Shown here piece by piece: positions 10,611 to 23,060 of a DNA stretch of 64,000 nucleotides. The notes under the pieces are model-generated. The model had not been told where the DNA came from. It worked only from the letters and a program-made list of their open reading frames with translations, and did no database searches. The position numbers were made by a program, and so were the translations under genes. Numbering within the stretch: the stretch's first letter is position 1; every line of letters begins with the position of its first letter. The DNA lies in NCBI GenBank assembly GCA_002778195.1, contig PCDI01000007.1:1599337-1663336 (forward strand). The letters are read 5' to 3'. This DNA is from Raffaelea ambrosiae (Eukaryota > Ascomycota > Sordariomycetes > Ophiostomatales > Ophiostomataceae).

Positions 10611-13201
10611 TACACAGACGGCGGCCATGGTGGACTCGCTTGCAGACTCGTCGCCGGCTTTCTCGGAACTTCTTCCGACCATATGTCTCTTCTCTTACTT
10701 TGCTTCTCTCGTGTTTTCTCCCTGCTTTTGTGCATGTTCTTCAAAATCTCCCAGCTGTCCAGATGCCCTCCAGATGCCACCCCTGGATGCATCTTTAGGT
10801 GACCCTTCTCGTGTGCCTCATTGTGTGTCTTGTCGTGTGCTTTGCATCTCCCTCGACAGCCTTCCTCCCCGTCTGGTAGCCGCGTGCCATCTCCCCTCTG
10901 TTCCTGGGTTGTCTCGTTTGCCGCCCTTCCTTCCAGTTCAGCCCTCGGATTGTTCCACGTTCCTGGATTGCCTTTCTTTTCTTTTTCCGGTTTTCAAGCA
11001 TGCTATGCATTCCTTCTGTTATATTTATTGCTGCTCATATTCAGCGCTTCGTATCGTTCTCTTCTAATCTGCGGGCTTTGTTCTTGCGGATCACCCTCCC
11101 CCACCGTTCCTCCTCCGCTTCCTGTCTATTCGAGATGCTCACACCCTCCCCAAGAATCCTTCGCGTGTTACTATTCCTCCTTCATGTCCACTTCACACCA
11201 CGTACATGGCATATCTCCCACACCCCATGTGTTCGTTTCTTTCGTTTCGCTCACCGTCCCCATCCCGACTCCAGTTGGCCATTTCTACAGACCTCATGAG
11301 CGCGCAATGTAGAAAAAGTCTAGCTCAAAAGCCGCAATACCCAGCACCAAAAGTAAGATAACGAGACAAAGACTGACTAGCGGAATGCAGCAATCCTTCT
11401 CATTCACTTTTTCTTCATTTCTTCCTTCCCGGGCCGCGTGGGGATTGGTCCAAGTACGGGTCAACCACAATGCTCATTTTGTGAGCCTGTGTTTTGTTTC
11501 CACTCTGTTTTTTTTTTTTTTTTTTTTTTTTTGTCTCTCTTTTGCTGTCAGTCTCACAGCCGGCCTCTGGCGGCCGTTTGATGTTTCACCCCCAGAGTTG
11601 TCATCGTTGTCGGTCCTTTAGCTGCATTCGATCATGCATCCTGCATGCAGTCTGGAAAGGGGTTTGAAAAAAAAAATAATAAATAATAAAAATAAAAAAT
11701 AAAAAAAAAAATGATAAAAAAAAAGGGACCCCAAACTTAAAATAAAGCCACCAAGAAACTCCCCGTATTGAGAGTATGCATTCATCAATGTGTCGTTTCA
11801 GGCCCTTCGTGTTTTACAAATTCACAAAAAAAAAAAAAAAAAAAAAAAGGACTGCATCACGCAAAAGTGCATTTCTTTGATTTGAGCCCCCCCCCTCCCC
11901 CCCACACGACGCCAGGCTGGTTTCCGCTTAACATACCTGCAAATAGCCACACCCCTTCGATAGTGCCATTTCGTGCTGTTCTGCTGAAATCGCCTTGGCC
12001 TCTCTTTCCTGACCTTCTCTGTTTACATTCCTTGTGATCTGTACGATACGAGCAAATGGTGCATGTGTATGGGAATCCATTGTCTATTTTTACATAAACG
12101 TGACAGGAAGGTCCAGTCGAAACCGTCTGACGAGTCTGCAGACACAAACTATTGTCACCAGATCAAAAGCGAGCTGGTGAACAGCAGGCTGACAACATCG
12201 AGGCCAGAAACAAAGAAAGACCTGGACACAGGAAGTGCCTTGGCATGGGCTTCCTATGGCCAGATGCGGCACCCACTGCATGGCCATGGCCTGCTATCAT
12301 GCTATGATCAAGGCTGCTCCCTGCCCATCTCCAAACCCCATCCTCTAGCCGCAGGTCTTTGTTCTCATTCCCACGTCTGCGGCCTCTCGTAAGACCCCCC
12401 CATGATCTAGTTGCCTGTCCTTTCTCTCTTCTTGTTCCCTTCTACTCTTAGTGAAACAAGGTTTCATGCATGTGCCCCGTAGACTTTTCTTTCGAGAACC
12501 AAAAAACGGGAAGATTAGAAGAATAGGGTGGGTATAATCAACCAAAAGGATCCGTCCGTGGGAACGGAAGCGCTCTGATTTTTTTTCCTCAGGGTCCTAG
12601 ATGCTGCCTCCCCCTCCTTCTGGATTCCTGAGTTCATGCTTGATCCTGTTGAAATAAATCTAAATCCTACTGGAGAAGGTATGGAACAAGGGAATCGAAA
12701 ATTGGATTTCTGCACCTTCCTCCGCACGTCTTTTTATTGATTTTATCTGTTTATTTGTAAAGCCTAGTTATGATAACAACACTCTGCGAATTCTCTTTAA
12801 TTACCCCATCTTTTTTGTTTTGCTGCAGACGTAATAACAAAAGAAAATCTCAATTTTTGAACGCTTGCTTTGCTTTATATTATATCCTTGAAGACCCTGT
12901 AAATGCAACAAGAAAAAAACAGCCAAGAAAAAAAAAGGAATAGAAGACACTGCAGAATGGCAAAAGAAGAACAAAAGAAGAACAATTTAAAAGGTTAAAA
13001 AGAACGAGGGAGGAGAAGAGAAATAGGTGAAAAATATATATATATATAAAGACACCCGTGGAAGAAGAAACAAGCAGAATGAGACAAAGGAAAGACAAGA
13101 AAAGAAAATAGAAAAATTCTACGTCGCGCTCGCTACCCTCTGTTATCCACCCGTTCGACACACCCGTCCTTGCTTGTAGAAGCTGCCCCCTTCGTTGTCG
13201 T

Positions 13202-16200
13202 TTAGTTGCTAGAAAAAAAAAAAACCGTTAGCTGTCATCCTCAAAGAAGATAGTTTGATGTCAGCACAAGGCCCGAGACCAAGGGAACTTACTAGATCTG
13301 TAGCGGGGCGACCTGGTCTACCTGGTACAGCCAGTTGCCGTTGCCCTCTTCCACTGAGAGCCAGTCGTACGGGAACTGCACCAACTGGCCCTGCATCAGC
13401 TTGAGCAGGTCGTCCGCCTCGGCGTGCGACAGCAGCTCATCCATGCCCGTCTGCAGGCCGCGCCGGCTGCTCTTCGTCGTTGCCCGGCGGCGTTTCTTGA
13501 CCGACCCCGTGGCCGTTGTTCCGTTTGCATTGCCGCCCCCGTTACCATTGCCGGGTTTCTCTGGCGCCAAAAAAGTAGTGGCCCGTTTGTCCTGGTCGTT
13601 GGACTTGTCGTTCTTGTCTGTCGGCAGACCAGTCTTCTCGTTGAGTGTTTCCGTCTTCTCCTGAGACTGCTGCTGCTGCTGCTGCTCTCCTGCTTGATTT
13701 TCCGTAGTAGTAGGCCTCGCGGAGGCTGGTTGGTTGGGGTTGTACGCCTGGAATTGCACCGGACCCGACCCAGGCCTGTGCTTCAGTGCATTCTCGGCAG
13801 CAGCAGCCTTCTCCATCTCTGGTTTGGACTCCTCCGCCCCCGTTTCGTTGTTGTCCACATATCCGCTGCCCCTGCTGCCCGGGAGAGACTCGTCACCCCC
13901 GGTTTCGCCGTGCTTGTGGATGCCGTGCCGCTGGGTCATAACGTGGGTCACTGCCTCGCCCACGGACGCAATCGCAGAGATCGATCCGGGCGCGGGCACG
14001 CTGATGCCTGCGCCGCCCCCAGCTGCGTGCCGAGGGCCGTGTTGGAGGTGGCTGCCGCTCTTAGCGCCAGCGTTGCCGTTGGCGTTGGCGTTACCATTGG
14101 CCTCGGCGGTTCCATTCTCCGCCTCGTCGTCGCTCTTCTTGCGCCACTCCATGCTTTCTTGGAAGCGTTTGCTGTAGGCAATAAACTCCTGGAACTCGTG
14201 CCAGTTTGTGACTTGCGAGTCGGGCATACAGCGGAAGACGCGGCGGAAAATTTTGGTGTTGTTCTCCGCCACCCGAGCCCAGACTTCGTCGTAAAAGGCC
14301 GGATCCAATGGGTCGATCATGCAGTCCTTGGTGATGCGGGCCAGCTTGATGTCGGGAGCCAGCGGGTTGAAGGGCAGAGGACTCTCGGTCTCCAGGTCAG
14401 GCGGCGGGGTCTGCTGCGGGCTGCTTCGTATCGGGTTGGTGGACTCCGCGTGCTTGTCTTGCTTTGCAGCTGATGCGGCCATGTCGTGGGCGGCTGTTGC
14501 CGATGCCATGCCGCTCTGGCCTGCTCCATTGGCTTGGCTGACCCCGTCGACCCCACTGGCCCGGGGCGTTTCTCTGTTTGCCTGGAGAACGCTGTGACCA
14601 TTGGTTTCCTTGACACCAGTCGACAGGCGGGCGCGGTTGGACGACACATCCTCAAGTGCGCGGTGCGGGCGATCAAATGAGCCGTCAAGCAAAACCTCGC
14701 GGCCATCTACAATCGCCGAGTCGCGGTAGCGGTCGGCGCCGTGCTTCTTTGCCGCAGTCCAATGGTCCTTGCCACCACCTGCCACATCCTTGGCATTGCT
14801 CTCCGGCTCGTCCGGTTCCTTCGCGGAAGCCTGCTCGTCCGTTGCGTAGCCTTCCTGCAGATCCACATCGTGGTTGATGCTGGGAGGCCGTTGCGAGCTG
14901 TAGGGAGAGACCGCACGCTCTCTGCTGCCCATTCCGTTGGTGTTGTTCCGAGCAGCGGCCCTGGCCGAGCTCTCGGGCAGCGGCGAGGTATCTGTCTCAA
15001 AGTCACTGTCCGAGCCGAACCGGCTTCGGCGGATACCGCTCCGGCCGCCATCGCTGTAGTATTGCTCCATGGCATCCTCGAACTCCTCCTCGCGCTCCCG
15101 GTTGTCTTCCAAAATGTCGTCCGTGTCGAGACCCAGGTGCTCCTGCATCAGCCGCAGACGCAGGGTATGGGCAAAGCGGCCGACGCGGTACGGCTGGCAG
15201 GCCATGGTGGACATGATCATGTCACGGTCCCGGATGACGGCGGCCACCTCCGAGTCGCGGTCGCCGACCATGGAGCGCTCGTTGATGTTGGCGGAGCCGA
15301 TCAGAGCGACGCGATCGTCGACGACGATGGTCTTGGCGTGGATGTAGAGCTGCTCGGTGGTGAGCACGGTGTTGTTGTTGATGCGGCCCCACTGGCGCAA
15401 GCTGAAGAACTGGATGTAGTCCTCGGGTTCGATGCCCTCGGCGCGGAGACGCCCAAAGATGGAGTTCTCGCCGCGACAGATACTGCGGTACTGGCACTGC
15501 AGAATGAGGCGGACGCTGGTGCCCTCCTGGTCGGCGACCGAGTTCTGGAAGCCCGGCATCAGCGGGATGATGATGACGCAGCGCCAGTCTTCGTCTTCGC
15601 GGTGGGCCCGGATGATGCGCTCGACCAAGGCGTCGCCAATTCTATTGACAATCTTGACGTTGAGCGTCTCGGTGCTGGAGATGAAGAACTGGTTTTCAAT
15701 GTAGACAAAGTGCTCCGACTCCTCAATCAGGCTGACGTAGGCGGTCTGGATGCTGCACTCGACGTCAGTGACGCCGAGCGACCAGGCCGACGCGGAGCGC
15801 AGGATCTGCACCTCGCAGGTGCCGTCGAGGCCGAGGCTCGCGAGGTCTTCCTTGCGGAAGTCGGGCGGCGGCAGCAAAAAGGGCGTCGGGCGGGTCGGCT
15901 TGCGGCCACGGCGCAGGTAGTTCCAGCGCTGGACAAAATGGCGGGTCAGGTCGCGCGCGGGCTGGCCGACGACCTGCATACCGACGTCGTGCCACGGCAT
16001 GCGCGGGACCTTGGCGCGGTCGTACATTTCCTTATATGGCTCGCGCAGATTGAAAAAGTCCTGCACGCGGGGGTTGGAGTAGTCCTTGCCCGGCCACAGC
16101 TGGCAGTGGTCGGCGTCCTTGGGCCCGTCGGCGTCCAGCTCGAAGCCGGTCGGCTTGTCGTCGACCAGGCTGTGCTGCGGACTGTCCCAGCGGCCAAAGC

Positions 16201-19200
16201 ACAGGTCGATGCCGCCCATAAAGGCAACGTCGTGGTCGACGACGCAGATCTTCTCGTGGTGGGCAAAGAAGAACTGGTTCTTCTTGAACTGGTTGGGGGA
16301 GCGCTGGACGAAGATGTTGGGGTGCAGGTTGAGCAGAGAGAACTTGGTGTACTCGGAGTCGATGGGGATGGCGGCCTCGACGTTGCGGTAGACAATGACA
16401 AAGATCTTGACGCCCTCGCTGGCCTTGCGCTGCAGCAGACGGTCGAGACGCCACTTTTGGCTGATGGCGGCCGGGCGGCGCATGTACAGCTCGGGGCTGA
16501 GCCACCAGTCGTGGATGTAGACGACGTCCTTGGCCATGGCGATGGCGCGCGACACGTTCCACATGTAGTCGCGGCCGTCGACGAGCCACTGGGCAAAGAC
16601 GCCGGTGCGCACGGGGGCGAAGCTGTCGAAGCGGTGGCGCTGGTGCCAGGCGGTCTGCTTGAGCATGTCGACGATGGAGTCCTCGAACTGGCCGATCAGC
16701 TGCTGGTTGCGGCCCCACAGCTTGACCTTGCGCTCGGAGGTGAGGATGGTGAGGGTGTGGTGCTTGGACATGTGCTCGCCGCCCGACAGGTCGAGGGCGT
16801 CCTGCGGGGGGGCCTTGGCCTTGCCGGGCTTCTTGTCCCGGACCTGCTTGCGCTTGTGCTTCTTGGAGATGAGCAGGAACTTGGGGTCGACCAGGTAGAC
16901 GTCGTAGATGTTCATGTTCTCGGGCGACTCGACGCAGACGATGTAGCTCTGACGCACCAGGAACCACTTGCGGCTGTGGCGCTGGATGACCTTGCCCGGC
17001 GTCATCACACGCCGGAAGTCGAGGCCCTTGGACGACTGGATGTGCAGGAAGCACTCCTTGCCGTGGTAGCTACCCTCGGCAGCGAGGCGCACGCCCAGCG
17101 CCGACAGCTCGAGGAAGCGGCACAGCCGGTTGCTGTCGGCGCGGAAGATGAGCCAGTGGATCATCTCCTGGAGGTACTTCTCCAGCAGCCGCTGCTGGCT
17201 GTCGACGTACTTGCGCCGGAAGGCCACCTCGTCGATCGCCTGCGTCTGCCCATCGGCGCCGACCGTCGTCTGCCCGAGATCGGTGCCCGTGGAGGCCCCG
17301 GCCGCCAGCGACGACCGCCGGCTCATGCCCAGCACCATGCGCGACTTTCGGCGCCGCGGGTTGATGCGGCCGTTCTCGGCGTCCGTGGCCGTGCCCTCGC
17401 CCGCGGTGCCCGTGCCCTCGCCGGCAGCCGCCGTCCTCATTTCCGTCCCAGCTTCCGTGCCAGCCGCCGTGCCAACCGCCGTGCCAGCCGTGCCAGCCGC
17501 CGTGCCAACAGCCTCGCCGCCGTCGGCGACCCCCGCGTCGTGGATGCTGGCCCCGTCGTCTTCGTCGTCGATCTCGACGCCACGGAAGCCGCGCACATAC
17601 GGAAACGCCGAGATGGGGAAGCGCGGCTGCTTCGGCCGCGCGCCCACCTGGACGGTGTGCAGATACTTGTCGTTGCGCAGCGCCAGCTTGTACTTCCAGT
17701 GCAGCTCCAGGATCTCGCGTATCGTCCTCTTGATGGTCCACTTCATCCTACTGGGCCCACTGCCGTACTCGAGGTCGATGGTGAACAGCCAGTGGCGCTC
17801 GCTGTCGCCGCCGTCCTGCATGGGCGTGCTGTCGCTGATGTGCACCTTGACCTGCTCCAGGAGCACCGGGATGCGCTTGTTGCCGTGCTCGTCGCGCTGG
17901 ATCATGCTCGCCAGCATCAGCACCGCCGGCGCACCCGCGCGCAGCTCCGCCATCAGCTCCGCCGACTTGTAGTAGTCGAACCGGTCTTCGCGCTTCTGCC
18001 GCAGCAGCTTCAGCGTGTTCTTCACCTGGCGCCACTTCTGCGCGCCGTACGTGGTCGCCCTATCACCACCAACAAAGAACGTGCGTCGCGGCGTCATCCC
18101 GTCTCCGTCCGATATGCCGCCCATCCCCATCATGCTGCTGCCGCCAAAGTGCGTTCGGCGCCGCACGTGGCCCAGAGCACGCCCGGTCATGTCCAGGTCG
18201 TCGTTGCCGTCACTGCGGCCCAGCCACGAACTGCCGCGTCGAAACCCGTTCTGTCGGTTCAGATGGTCGCGGCCTTCGCCCTCCGACAGGCCGCCGCGCC
18301 GGTGTTCCATCGGGTCTGGCATGGTGGCGCGCCGCTGCAGCAGCATGTTGAGCCGGCTGCTGGACGGGAGCGGCGAGCTGGGCTCTGTTTCCAGTCCGCC
18401 GGCCGGCGCTTCTTCGCTGCTCAGATACGTCATGTGTGGCGGTCTCCGGCGCCGGCGCTTCTTCGCCCGGGCCGCCGCATCCTCGGCCGCCGCCTCGTCG
18501 GCCGTCTCCTCCGCGTCCGCATCGGCGTCGGTGTCGTCGTTCTCGTTTTCGGTTTCGTTGGGTTGTCGGCTGTTGCTGGGCGACGTCGTCGGCGAGCCCG
18601 GCGAAGACAGGCCGCCGCCGCCTTCGGAGCCGGGCCCTCTCGGTGTAGGCAGGCCGCCCTGCACCGCCAGGGCCTTCAGACGCGACATGAACGCCCTCGA
18701 TCTAGAAGGGTTGCCCGTGTCCCACGAACTCTGCCGCAGGTGGTTTGGAGTTGTGCTCCCGGGTGGCTCGAAGACGACGTCCGACCGCGAGAACTGGACA
18801 CTCCTGCGGCCGCCAACCGGGCCCGGCGTCACCGGCGGTGTCTCCACAGCGCCGTCCGCATCGCCTGCATCAGCTACCGGCCGCGCGCCGGGAGTGGACA
18901 GGGGCGTAGAGTAGCTCTCGGCTCTAGCAGCACCTGTTCGGCCAGGCGTGGGGGTGGCCGCGCCGCTCTCGTCCTCCAATGGACGGCTGCTGACGCCATG
19001 GGGACGTCCGCCGTTAAGGTAGTCCTCGGCCTCGCCGGCTCGCTTAGTGCTGCTGCTGCTCATGGTGCCCAGCCGCGGCGTGCTGCTGCTCGAGTTGTTG
19101 TTCTTCGCGTTCGGCTCGGGCAGAGGAGCGCCATTGGCTTGTGGCTCGTGGGAATTGCTGGGCAGGTTTGTGTCGACGGAGAAGGCTTCGGGAATGGGTG

Positions 19201-19282
19201 GCAGGTCCTTCTCGGTCCAGGGAGCTGCCGTAGCAGTCACTGGGGGAGTATGTCGGGCGCCATCCTCAGTCGTCGTGGCCAT
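13202..19282 (-). CDS. Phospholipase D (PLD1/SPO14 type, PX-PH-HKD)
   Basis: Hydrolyses phosphatidylcholine to phosphatidic acid and choline at membranes, in signalling and vesicle traffic. The main exon 13293-19282 starts at ATG 19280-19282. A disordered Ser/Pro-rich N-terminus (about 1-420) is followed by a PX-like domain (about 475-690, with an Ala/Gly/Thr insertion), a PH-like segment (about 735-865) and two catalytic HKD motifs: HHEKICVVD near residue 1008 and IHAKTIVVDD near 1314, the latter followed by GSANINERS. All HxKxxxxD residues are present. The C-terminal tail is low-complexity, with a Gln run. The frame reaches TAG at 13292, but a GTAAGT donor overlaps that stop (intron 13209-13292, branch GCTAAC, acceptor TTTCTAG). 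Splicing adds Tyr-Asn and a TAA at 13202-13204, giving 1998 residues. The family call is near certain; the terminal exon is inferred. Confidence 0.95.
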
Positions 19283-19308
19283 CCTGGCCGGGGCAGCGGT
19301 GGAAACAA

Positions 19309-19402
19309 CTGGGAAGACGGGTTAACGCCCTTGGTTAGCAAGGCGTGGCCATGCAGGAGGCGGCTGCCCTGCAGGCTAGCAGCCCGCCCAGCGGGAACTT
19401 AC
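19309..19402 (-). other. Probable 5'-UTR intron of the phospholipase D gene
   Basis: On the minus strand a GTAAGT donor starts at 19402 and a TTCCCAG acceptor ends at 19309, with a GCTAACC branch-like word between. The acceptor lies 26 nt upstream of the ATG at 19282, so the intron would lie wholly in the leader. Confidence 0.6.
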
Positions 19403-20404
19403 GGAAAATGTCCCAGTGGGATCTTGAGTGCAGGCCCGGCGCGTCTACTCGTAGATAACCATGCACGCCAGCCTCGGCAGCGAGCTGTGACACGCGATCT
19501 TGGGCTGCTCAGAACTGGAAAAATGGACAGCAGAAGGCTGCAAATGTAGGGTAGATGCCGGCCACGGACGGACGATGCGAGTTGCAGCTGTCGTGTCCAC
19601 TGTTTTGTATGGTGCTTGTGTTCTTTGTGCTGTATCACAACTTCTTTGTGTCTTTCCGCGTATTTCTGCTGTGCTTGGTCGCTGATCGACTTTTTTTATC
19701 GTTTCTCCCCTGTCGTCGGTTTCGCGTAGGACTCGAGAGCTGCACGGGGCTGCGCTGTGGAGGCGGCTTCGAAGGCGTGGGCTCGCGGCTACGGAGAATT
19801 AAGACGAAATCCGTTGACGGCTGGCGCGGTTGGGTCGGTTGGCTGGATCGGTTGGCTGCGGTTGTTCGTGGAATGTGTGGTGTTCAGGGGAAGATGCCTT
19901 GGGAAGGCTCCTGATGGCTCACGATGGAAGGAGATCCTGTCTGGCTGTCCCCCTGGTTTGAGCTGCTGCTGTCCTTTCCCCGGCCGTAGTCCGTAGTAGC
20001 AATTTTGCCCACTACGGTAGGAGCTACTCGCTTGCTCCTGCCCGCTATGGGGGCGCCACCGAGTACACGCCCTGAAATTAGACCGTCCCACCGGTGATGT
20101 CAGGTTGGGAAGTCACGCCCCACTTTGATAGGCTGATTGCTCCTTCTTAGACAGCCCAGCTGCCACAACACCCTAGCTTTCAGCGCATTACAGAGGATTT
20201 CCTCTTGTGTTCAGAACAGACAGAACAGATGGAAGACCAGTTTAGTGGGTCCCATTTTTTTTTTCTTTTGGCCATCGAAAGCCTCACGCATTAACTAGTT
20301 AATTGCTAGTTAGTTGGCAGGCTATTTATTGACGTTCACATTTTGCGCACACTCGTCGACACCAGCAACGGGCCAACTGCCCCCCCCCCTCTCGGCTTCT
20401 CAAC
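19403..20404. other. Divergent intergenic region, phospholipase D / CTNNBL1-like gene
   Basis: About 1 kb shared upstream region of two divergently transcribed genes. It holds one TACTCGTA word (19446-19453). I see no further gene. A clear TATA box or RNA gene is not evident. Confidence 0.5.
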
Positions 20405-21509
20405 ATGACGAGCATTGACGAGCTCTTCAAAGTAAGTTCGCACACTCTCGGCACTCTCATTGACACAGGGCTGACAGCTCTTGCAGAAGTCTGGTCTTCC
20501 CAGCAAACGCAAGTTTGAGCCGGTTCGCGATCCCAGTAAGTGACCCGGGTCTGATATTCCGCGTCTGTCGTGACCTTGGCGGGAAGGGTTGTACTGACTG
20601 TTGCTCCTGTGCCCCCTCCCCTCAGACGAGATCTACAAATCGGCCAAGCTCTCTGCCAATGGCAGCAGCTCGCGACACGCACGCGTCGAAGACGGCGACG
20701 ACGACATAGAAGCCGGGCCAGCACCACCACCACCCGAGGACGAGGACGGCGACTACGGCCCTGCGGCACCCCCGGGAGGAGACGAGGACGAGGACGGCGA
20801 CGACGAGGAGGGCCGCTTCTTTGGCGGCGGCATCACCAAGGCCGAGGCCAGTATACTCGACTACGTCGATGGGCAGGATGGAAGAGGAGGAGACACAGCT
20901 GCCTCGGCCGCCGCAGCCGCAGCCATACCAGAAGGCCCAGCACCACCGCCCGAGACCTTTGACAGCGCCTGGCTCCGCAAGACCGCGCTCAACCTGGAGA
21001 AGCGCATCAACCGCAACGCCGAGCTGCGCGCGCGCTACGAGACCGAACCGATCAAGTTCATTGGCAGCGAGGCCGACCTCGACGCCGACATCAAAGCCCT
21101 GTCCATTCTGGGCGAGCACCCGGACCTGTACCCCGAGTTTGCGCGTCTCGGCAGCGTCGCCAGCCTCGTCAGCCTGCTGGCCCACGACAACACCGACATC
21201 GCCATTGCCGCCATCGAGATCATTGGCGAGCTGACCGACGAAGACGTCGACGCTACGGATGCGCAATGGAACGCGCTCGTCGACGCCCTGCTGGAGGCGG
21301 ACCTGGTCGGCCTGCTGGTTTCGAACCTGGGGCGGCTCAACGAGGATGCCGACGAGGCGGACCGCACGGGCGTGTACTACGCGCTGGGCATCGTGGAGAA
21401 CCTGTGCGCGTCGCGCGCCACCAAGGCCGCCGAGGCGCTGGGGGACAGCGAGGCGCTTCTCCAGTGGCTGTTGCAGAGAGCACAGAAGAAAGAGGCTGAC
21501 ACCACCACG

Positions 21510-21540
<31 letters not shown>

Positions 21541-22583
21541 CAACACCAGGGAATGGTGTCTCGCAAAACAAGCAATACGCCGCCGAAATCTTGGCCATCC
21601 TGGCGCAGGCGTCGCCAGTGAACTGCCGCAAGCTGATCGCGGTCCAGGACGCCGGCGCACCACCCAACCTGGACGCCGTCACGACCCTGCTGACGCTGGC
21701 AGCCGAGTACCGCCGCGTCAACCCGCAAAAGGGCGGCGACGAAGAGGAGTACATGGAGAACCTGTTCCAGGTGCTGACGTGCATCGTGGACGAGCCCGAG
21801 GGCAAGGCCAAGTTCCTCGAGGCCGAGGGCATCGAGCTGTGCCTGCTGATTCTCAACGAGAGCGGCAAGCGCAAGAGCCGCACGCCGGCGCTGCGTCTGC
21901 TGGTACACCTGGCCAGCGGACCCTCGGCCACCGCGGCCTGCGACCAGCTCGTGGAGCTGGGCGGCATCAAGACGCTGTTTACGCTGTTTATGAAGGGGGA
22001 CAGCAGCAGCAAGTCCAAAAACAGGAAGCACAACAAGAACGAGAAACAGCACGCGCCGCCACTGGCCGGCCCTCTGGTCGAGCAGCTGCTGGACATCTTC
22101 GCGTCTATGCTGCAGCGGCTGCCCGGCGACGCGCCCACACGGATTCGCCTGCTGGCCAAGTTTGTCGAGAAGGACTTTGCCAAGCTGGACCGCGTGCTCA
22201 CCCTGCGGTGGGAGTACGCCGCCCGCGTGGCTGTGGTGGACCGGCAGATTGCCCGCGAGCAGGCCGGAGCCGACGAGGACCAGCTCGACGACGACGACAA
22301 GGCGGTGCTGGCCGACGAGCGGTTTTCACGGCGGCTGGACGCGGGCCTGTTCACGCTGCAGACGATCGACCTGATCCTGGCGTGGCTTGTGGCCGAAAAC
22401 ACGGGCGGGAGCGGCAAGATCCAGGAGGCGCTGTCCGCACACGGAGAATCGTTTGCGCTGTTGCGGCGGTCTCTGCAGGAGCGTCTGGACGGCATCGACC
22501 CGGACGTTGAAGGCAGCCAAGACACGCAGGACATGCTGACAGTGCTCATGGAGTGTCTGCAGTCTGCAGAGAAGTCAAAATGA
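20405..22583 (+). CDS. Beta-catenin-like protein 1 (CTNNBL1) homologue
   Basis: A nuclear armadillo-like protein associated with the Prp19/CDC5L spliceosome complex in animals; a role in splicing is inferred by family. Three exons: 20405-20431, 20487-20535 and 20626-22583, giving 677 residues. Both introns (55 and 90 nt) have GTAAGT donors. The N-terminus is short and basic (SGLPSKRKFEP), then acidic and Pro-rich (about 45-95). The CTNNBL core begins near residue 140 (FDSAWLRKTALNLEKRI) and runs as helical repeats, including GSVASLVSLLAHDNTDIA and EIIGELTDEDV. Fungal insertions are an Ala run at about 21510-21540 and a Ser/Lys-rich loop near 22000. It ends at TGA 22581-22583, convergent with the V-ATPase G gene. 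The first exon codes for only nine residues, so an annotation starting inside exon 3 would miss the conserved N-terminus. Confidence 0.92.
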
Positions 22584-23060
22584 AACGGATAGTACAATTT
22601 TGAGGGAGGAAAGATACGATTTTGCTTTCATAGCCAATGTAACAACACACTAAATGCCAATTGTATTATGCATTCACTTTTTCCCCCACTGATTCAGGAG
22701 CACACTACTTGAATGGCGTCTGCCTGCCTTCTGCCACCTTTCTCCCCCTCACAGCCCAGGGCACAATGTCCAGAGAGAAAGAAAAAAATAAATAAAAGAG
22801 ATGTTCGCCCTGCTTCTTTCCCTTTCTAACTAATCCTTCCTCTCCCCTTGTTGCTGTCTACAGTGAGATGATACCAACCAAATGAGAAATACAAGACAGC
22901 AAAACAACAACAAAAAGAAAATCAAAAAATGCTGCTCACAGCGCCATGTGACAATACTGGCCTCTCTGGCCCAACATCCCAGTAGGCCTCAAACGGTGAT
23001 CCAATTGCCATGCCTTTCGCACTTCTTCCGTCTCACGCTTCAACCGGTGTCCGAGTCGCC
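22584..23060. other. Convergent 3' intergenic region
   Basis: AT-rich 477 bp between the stop codons of the CTNNBL1-like gene (+) and V-ATPase subunit G (-). It presumably carries both 3' UTRs. No gene is seen. Confidence 0.6.

Larger units (their letters stand above)
1..13201. other. 13-kb stretch with no recognisable gene
   Basis: I found no open frame in either strand with family-like composition. The longer frames are Pro/Ser- or Ser/Phe-rich translations of skewed DNA. The stretch has long A, T and C runs (A-rich 5570-5645, C run about 5983-6001, T runs near 7483 and 11510, A run about 11826-11848). It also holds many short tandem arrays, listed separately. The plus strand is purine-rich at roughly 1.2-1.5 kb and 3.9-5.6 kb, and pyrimidine-rich over much of 6.2-11.6 kb. 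In filamentous ascomycetes long mRNA leaders are often pyrimidine-rich on the sense strand, so non-coding transcripts or a very long leader of a gene left of the window are possible; this is inference. The phospholipase D gene ends into this region from the right. Confidence 0.6.

Noticed and set aside
14741..19549. 1602-residue plus-strand frame opposite phospholipase D
   Set aside because: Antisense shadow of a GC3-rich gene; Val/Ala/Leu/Asp/Arg-rich composition without domains, while the opposite strand has intact HKD motifs.
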